NCBI GenBank assembly: GCA_910592005.1 | Contig: CAJVPP010003451.1 | Span: 1 to 11,611, forward strand | Direction of reading: 5' to 3' | DNA length: 11,611 nt | Source: Funneliformis mosseae | Lineage: Eukaryota > Glomeromycota > Glomeromycetes > Glomerales > Glomeraceae | In this document: one piece after another, positions 7,194 through 11,611 of the stretch | Layout: each line of letters begins with the position of its first letter | Position numbering within the stretch: position 1 is the stretch's first letter | Translations under genes and position numbers: made by a program | Notes under the pieces: model-generated | Database searches by the model: none | What the model was told of the DNA's origin: nothing | What the model saw: the letters and a program-made list of their open reading frames with translations, nothing else

Positions 7194-7703
7194 AGAAACT
7201 GTTGTAAAATTCAAAATTTTTTATTTTATATAAATATATAGATATAAAATCAACCAATCAGTACTTTTTATAAAAAAAATAAGCAAGAAATAAAAATAAA
7301 AATCAGGTATAATAATCATTTTAAAAAATTTTATTAAAATTTTTTTAATAAAAAATAAGGTATACATTTTATGCAAGTACATATATGTTTCATTTTTAAT
7401 TAAATTATAAATTAATTTAGATAAAACTGCAAAGAAGGGAAAATTGATTAATGAAGAATCATATATTTGCAAAGTATTTGCGTTATTAATAAATATAATA
7501 ATGAGTGATTTACCTAGAAATCTTACTATATGGAATATATGATAAGCACTACTTCTATTATTAACTATAAAATATTTCTATTCTGTCACGCTTTTCTCTC
7601 ATCTAATAATTGTTTTAAATAGGATGAAGAGAGAAATTCAGCTAGTACTATATAAAAAGAATCTCACAAGATTACACAAAAACTTGACTATATTAGAAAT
7701 GAT
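7194..7703. other. AT-rich stretch, no clear gene
   Basis: It consists of homopolymer and A/T-alternating sequence. A minus-strand open frame at 7221-7472 encodes only Ile/Phe/Leu/Lys/Tyr-rich low-complexity sequence and is not convincing. At 7589-7634, CTCTCATC and GATGAAGAGAG form a weak inverted pair. Confidence 0.4.
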
Positions 7704-7859
7704 CAGTAGAAAAGAGGGAAATCCACTTTTTAGTCAAAAATTTTTTATTAGTTCACTCTGTTGATCATAATCATATGAACAAAACTAGCTTAATAATTAA
7801 AATTATTCAAAATTAATAGATTTTCCCTTTTCTATTGACTGTTTCCATATGATTATAAT
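7704..7859. repeat. Two interleaved inverted repeats
   Basis: Arm A (7704-7723, CAGTAGAAAAGAGGG...) pairs imperfectly with A' (7819-7838, ...CCCTTTTCTATTG). Arm B (7764-7777, ATCATAATCATATG) pairs with B' (7846-7859) with one transition. The order is A-B-A'-B', so both stems cannot form as simple nested hairpins. It may be a decayed miniature element or a chance overlap of two inverted repeats. Confidence 0.5.
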
Positions 7860-7911
7860 GTAATTAAGAAAAAGTGTAAAACTTGAAATAGTATACTTAA
7901 ACTGATAGACA

Positions 7912-8048
7912 TTGGCAAAATTACAAAAGTTAATTCAATTTTCCAAAGATTTTAATAATACTATTAAGATTATTGAAACTTAAAAGAATATTCAATCAAT
8001 CATCCAAGAGACAGAATTTAACTATATTTGTTATTAATATCGCAAGTA
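7912..8048 (+). pseudogene. Possible coding remnant, amphipathic helix-like
   Basis: The frame reads LAKLQKLIQFSKDFNNTIK, IIET, TAA (7981-7983), KNIQSIIQETEFNYICY, TAA, YRK. The mixed polar and hydrophobic content is better than the surrounding low-complexity DNA, and both stops could be former Gln codons. The family is not recognised. Confidence 0.3.
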
Positions 8049-8153
8049 ATATTATATTTTTACTTTCTTTCAATCATATCTTTACTCTTGTATTAGAAAT
8101 TGATAGTTATTAATTATATTGCTTTTATTATAAGGAAATATTATAGAATTTTA

Positions 8154-8365
8154 TGCTATGTAAAAGGAATCAAGCATTTATAAGTTCTGCCTAATAGAAG
8201 AAATAATAATTCTATTGCATATGACTTTACTGAGTACTGTATATCTACTTATTCATACTTTATTAATATTAAGAACGATTATAGCGTGTACAATTCACAA
8301 AATATTATATAGTTCTGACTCTAAGGATAGTGAGCATAGTTTTAGTAAAATGGTAGTAACAGTTT
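8154..8365 (+). pseudogene. Possible coding remnant with Ser/Asp-rich end
   Basis: One frame reads YVKGIKHL, TAA, VLPNRRNNNSIAYDFTEY, then CISTYSYFINIKNDYSVYN. At about 8311 a shifted frame continues as SSDSKDSEHSFSKMVVTV. Serine- and acid-rich codons are unusual in this AT-rich DNA and favour a coding origin. One frameshift and several stops break it. It lies about 210 bp upstream of the coiled-coil remnant at 8578; whether both belonged to one gene cannot be seen. Confidence 0.35.
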
Positions 8366-8577
8366 GATTCCTAAAAATTTATAAAATAGAGATTTTATAC
8401 ATATAATTTTTAATAAGTTATATTATTAATAAAGCAAGTGTATCAGATAATAAAAAGTTTTCTTAGTGCTGTATAATAAAATTTTTTGAATTTCAGCTGA
8501 GGATCCTTGCTAAAATCACGTAAACTTTATTTTAAATATTAATAGATAAAACATAAATAATACTATATTACGTAAGT
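8366..8577. other. AT-rich spacer, no gene seen
   Basis: No reading frame of note. There is an isolated GC-richer patch, TTTCAGCTGAGGATCCTTGC, near 8491-8511; the TTTCAG could be a decayed intron acceptor, but nothing else supports this. Confidence 0.3.
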
Positions 8578-8850
8578 ATGCAATCTGAAATAGATGATTC
8601 TAGATTAATCGATACATTAAAAATATGTATTATCAGGCTTGAGTTCAAGAATAATAAAATTAAAGCCAAGAATTTTGAGCTTAAGGTCAAAGTTGTGAAA
8701 TTGAAAGATAAGCAATTGTAAAATAAATTAATGAAAAATTTATTATCTGTATCACAAAAGATATAATCATATATTAATTTGGCAAAATTTTGATCAAAAG
8801 TTACTGCCAAAATGATTTTCTTGTTAACCATTGGTTGGGTATTATATGCA
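8578..8850 (+). pseudogene. Decayed N-terminus of a coiled-coil protein
   Basis: From ATG 8578 the first 47 codons are open: MQSEIDDSRLIDTLKICI, then RLEFKNNKIKAKNFELKVKV, then VKLKDKQL. The heptad-like spacing of Ile/Leu/Val with Lys/Glu between is typical of a parallel coiled coil. It resembles the MQSEIDSLR...ELEAENAELKA-type N-termini that I recall from arbuscular mycorrhizal fungi. TAA at 8719 (KQL-stop-NKL, likely Gln) and two more stops follow before the frame fades near 8850. The opposite-strand open frame at 8568-8831 is its shadow. The protein's role is unknown. Confidence 0.5.
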
Positions 8851-8993
8851 TTTTTAATCAGAATTTTCTAGCAGATCTTTACGATATTATCACATAAATT
8901 TATTTTTAATAGCCTATGAGTGAATTTCTTGTATGCAAACTTTTTATGTAAAATTATACTTAATAAATATTTCATTCTGACTATAAATATATT
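8851..8993. other. Short AT-rich gap between coding remnants
   Basis: Only stop-rich reading frames are seen. It may be a decayed stretch of the same gene as its two neighbours. Confidence 0.3.
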
Positions 8994-9445
8994 ATTGATA
9001 AACTTTCTAAAAGTTTCATCAAAAAAGATTTCTAAAGACTCTTATACCATTCTAAAGACCTTATCTCATTAAAATCTATTTCTGAAAAGTCTAAATAAAT
9101 TGAATTATATTTAAGACATACAGAGATTTATAAGAATTCATTAAATAGGAAACACAGAATTATAACTCAGAAAAAATTATTGCATCCTTAAAGCTGGTCA
9201 GAATGTAATGTATTTTTAATATTACTATATATATATGTTTCAGATAGTTAGGTTCAAACTGATAAAGTTACCTGTGATCATGAGAAAGAAAATAATCAGT
9301 AAGTTGTAAATGAGCTTAAAATATTAATTTAACACCTACTCAATTATAATAGACAAACTTTTGAAAAATTTATGCTAGATATAAAAAAGGAATATAAGAA
9401 GTAGTTAATACAAACACCAATGAATCAAACACTTCATAGATCAAC
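8994..9445 (+). pseudogene. Decayed charged coding segment upstream of the LINE
   Basis: One frame holds throughout: IDKLSKSFIKKDF, LLYHSKDLISLKSISEKSK, TAG/TAA-type stops, IELYLRHTEIYKNSLNRK, VQTDKVTCDHEKENNQ, VVNELKILI, HLLNYNRQTFEKFMLDIKKE, YKK, TAG, LIQTPMNQTLHRST. Seven stops occur with no frameshift, and several look like former Trp or Gln (EKSK-stop-IEL, LI-stop-HLL, YKK-stop-LIQ). It is probably the C-terminal part of the same protein as the coiled-coil start at 8578, since both are charged and in the same direction, but this is inferred. The LINE frame takes over at about 9421-9460, overlapping its end. Confidence 0.45.
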
Positions 9446-11611
9446 ATTGCTTACAATATGAATCAAATCCAAGTAAAATAATTCAGTTAGCATTAGGACG
9501 ATTAAAGAAAACTATTGTATTAGATCGCCTTATTATTAAAGACGTCAATGGAAAAAGTTCTCTGATTAATGATCCACAGTTTATCAAAGAACATGTTAAC
9601 AAACATTTTCAAAATTTTGCGATTCCTGATTTACCTGCCACCTCTCTCTTTGGAAAATGGATCAATCAATACCAACCAAAAGATTATGTTGATAGTACTT
9701 GATTTAACAATCTCATGCAACCTTCTACCATTGAAGAATTATCTTCAGTAATCTCTCAACTTCCAAATAATAAAGCTGCTGGTCTATCAGAAATTCACAA
9801 CGAAATGATAAGACACTTAGAGAATAATACATATCAGCTACTTTGAAAACTAATTAAAATGTGTTTTGAAATTAATGATATATCTTCAGAATGGAAAATA
9901 GCTCATGTATATCCTATACCTAAACCTATAAATTGGAATTGTAATATAACAAAAACTCATTCTATCACTTTATTGGATACTACAAGAAAAGTTTTTGTTA
10001 AAATTATTACTAATCGACTCTCTAGAATACTTGCTAAACATAATGTGCTAAAAGAAAACAACTATGCTGGCCTTCCTGAAGGTTCAACAGAGGATCCGAT
10101 AAAAATAATGAACCTAATAATTGAGGATTCTGTCAAAAACAAAAAAGACTTATAGATTCTTTTGCAAGATTTGTTCAAAGCTTACGACAGAGTAGATCTC
10201 AACATTCTTAAGCTTGCATTTAGAAGAATAAAAATTCCAAAGAATTGCATCTTCTGCATTATCAATCTTTTTACAAATAGAAAAAATACTATTCTCACCC
10301 AAGATGGCCTCTCTGATTACTATGAGATCAAAATCGGTATTGATCAAGGAGAAGTAATATCACCTCTATTATGGTGTATCTACTTTGACCTCCTTCTGTG
10401 TAAAATAGACAATTTAAAAAAGGTTACACTATAGAACATTCATGGATCTCTAACGTCAAAGACATGTCTTCATCCTCTATATCAGCACAGGTTTCTACTT
10501 TAGGCTATATGGATGACTCAAACTGACTTACACATTCAAAAAAAGTTTTGGAAGATATATTAGAAATAGCAGACGAATTTTACAATATAACTAAAGCTGC
10601 TATTAATAAATCAAAGTCACAATTATTAACAAATACTATCATAACACTACAACCAATACCCATCAAATTTGGATCTAGTATAGTTGATATTAAACTAGAA
10701 TTAGGCTCTGTTAGATTCTTAAAGGTCTGGATTAATATATTCAATTCAAAAAACTTCGTTAAAACACAGACTAAAGACACCATTACCAAATTCATCACAA
10801 TCCTTAAATCAAAACCACTCACTGACAAACAACTCATTTACATCCTCAATATGGTGTTTTTTTTATTACTAGAATACCGATTACAAACTACTCCCCTTTC
10901 TTTCAATGAATGTAATAGAATCTCTGCTCCATTAAGAAGGTTGGTTAAACATAATGCATCAATGACCTTAACTACTCCTGACTGCCTATTCAAAGATAGT
11001 GTTTTTTACAACCTGAATGATCTGTGAACACAATAGTTGAAATTGTATTCTACAGCACTCCTCTATCAATTCAATTTAAAATCAATTTATAAACACATAT
11101 CAACAATTTGCCTATTTCAATTACAATTTCAATATTCGCTATGTTCTTCTCCTTTGAAAAAATGGGATAAAAAATTTGATACTAAATCTTGCAGAAACAT
11201 TATTAGCGTGACTTTAAGCTTAATAAAGCATGAAAATATTGGCATCTCTCTAATTACAAACTAATTTTTAGCGAACGATATCAAAGGAGGCTCACTACCC
11301 TTAAACTATATACTTAATACTGACGAATTAAAAAAATATAGTAATATACTCCACAAATACTCACTATTATTTATAGACCAATTCCTAGATATTAATAGTT
11401 TCCACTTACTAAATTGGAGAGATATCACTCAAAGAAATATATATAATCACATACCCACCGCTACTCATATCCCAAAATTATATTATATAGTAGAAAGAAA
11501 AATACTAGATAGTTCAAATAATAGATTAGTACATAGTTCTTATAGATTAGATAGTTCAAATAATAGCTACATAGATATACCTAGTATAGAAATTAGTTTA
11601 GATAATTTAAA
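9424..11611 (+). pseudogene. LINE reverse transcriptase (RVT_1), broken by stops and one frameshift
   Basis: This enzyme would copy the LINE RNA into DNA at the target site. In order: an N-terminal linker (IKHFIDQHCLQYESNPSK; LKKTIVLDRLII); PNNKAAGLSEIHNEMIRHL; SEWKIAHVYPIPKP; and ITLLDTTRKVFVKIITNRL. The palm follows: motif A QDLFKAYDRVDL (near 10170-10200), motif B GIDQGEVISPLLWC (near 10340) and motif C YMDD (near 10508-10519). After these come INKSKSQLL and a C-terminal region including GGSLPLNYIL and LLFIDQFLD. The catalytic Asp residues in FKAYD and YMDD are intact. Stops are TGA at 9700, 9844, 10524 and 11025, where Trp is expected, TAG at 10153 (Trp), TAG at 11034 and TAA at 11262 (probably Gln). 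A one-base loss in an A-run at 10416-10421 shifts the frame. Eight Trp codons remain TGG. The copy is dead but relatively young. Confidence 0.8.
11506..11566 (+). repeat. 19-bp direct repeat, 42 bp apart, in frame
   Basis: TAGATAGTTCAAATAATAG occurs at 11506-11524 and 11548-11566. The 42-bp spacing keeps the LINE frame and repeats LDSSNN every 14 codons near the window edge. It may be the start of a short repetitive tail. Confidence 0.75.

Larger units (their letters stand above)
9421..11611 (+). mobile_element. LINE-type non-LTR retrotransposon, probably 5'-truncated, open at the right edge
   Basis: The visible part contains the reverse transcriptase and the following C-terminal region. No endonuclease domain is recognisable upstream; instead a different coding remnant abuts it, as expected after 5' truncation during insertion. 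G+C is higher than in the two DNA transposons, suggesting a younger insertion. The 3' end and target duplication lie outside the window. Confidence 0.65.

Noticed and set aside
7221..7472. Minus-strand 83-codon open frame
   Set aside because: Low-complexity Ile/Phe/Leu/Lys/Tyr sequence expected in A/T-only DNA.
8568..8831. Minus-strand 87-codon open frame
   Set aside because: It lies opposite the coiled-coil remnant and is its shadow.
10580..10837. Minus-strand 85-codon open frame, and the one at 10150-10347
   Set aside because: Both lie opposite conserved reverse transcriptase sequence.
9421..11264. TGA read as Trp (a changed genetic code, as in mitochondria or Mollicutes-type endosymbionts)
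   Set aside because: Several TGA codons sit at Trp positions, but TAG also replaces Trp in the same frame (10153), TAG and TAA replace Gln, and many Trp stay TGG. The neighbouring transposase has spliceosomal introns. G-to-A decay explains all of it.

Overview
The window looks like a repeat-filled, very AT-rich piece of a eukaryotic, most likely fungal, nuclear genome. No intact gene lies wholly inside it. Almost everything I can recognise is a decayed transposable element or a decayed coding fragment. The sequences recall the LINE reverse transcriptases and Tigger/pogo-type DDE transposases that are abundant in arbuscular mycorrhizal fungi (Glomeromycotina, Rhizophagus-like). That assignment comes from remembered family sequences and was not checked by a search. 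Spliceosomal-type GT...AG introns inside one transposase rule out a bacterial source.

Layout, left to right. (1) 1-155: the 3' end of a reading frame with an acidic, serine-rich tail that enters from the left. (2) 156-899: an A-rich but clearly less AT-rich non-coding stretch, ending in three 21-bp repeats and a 34-nt near-perfect palindrome. The composition drops sharply to very AT-rich there. (3) 937-1339, 3385-3480 and 5755-5855, all minus strand: three pieces of one decayed coding sequence, split by two DNA transposons. (4) 1342-3382: a plus-strand Tigger/pogo-like element with terminal inverted repeats, TA flanks and a broken transposase. (5) 3483-5752: a second, different Tigger-like element on the minus strand, with 22-bp inverted repeats, TA flanks and a broken transposase that keeps two introns. 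(6) 5856-8577: mostly structureless AT-rich DNA with a palindrome cluster, a tandem repeat resembling a tRNA D-arm, interleaved inverted repeats and a few weak coding remnants. (7) 8578-9445: remnants of a coiled-coil protein and a following charged segment. (8) 9421-11611: a long, probably 5'-truncated LINE reverse transcriptase that runs off the right edge, with about eight in-frame stops and one frameshift.

The common thread is how the sequences decay. In both transposases, in the LINE and in the split coding remnant, in-frame stops fall mostly where the family has Trp or Gln (TGG to TAG/TGA/TAA, CAA/CAG to TAA/TAG). Many other changes also look like C-to-T or G-to-A transitions, for example Pro to Leu, and the paired repeats differ almost only by transitions. 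This suggests cytosine deamination, either RIP-like or driven by methylation. Removing both transposons at their TA sites joins the split coding remnant across each insertion point. I see no intact novel system. The most informative features are the nested insertion history, the transition-only decay and the 21-bp repeat plus hairpin at a compositional boundary.
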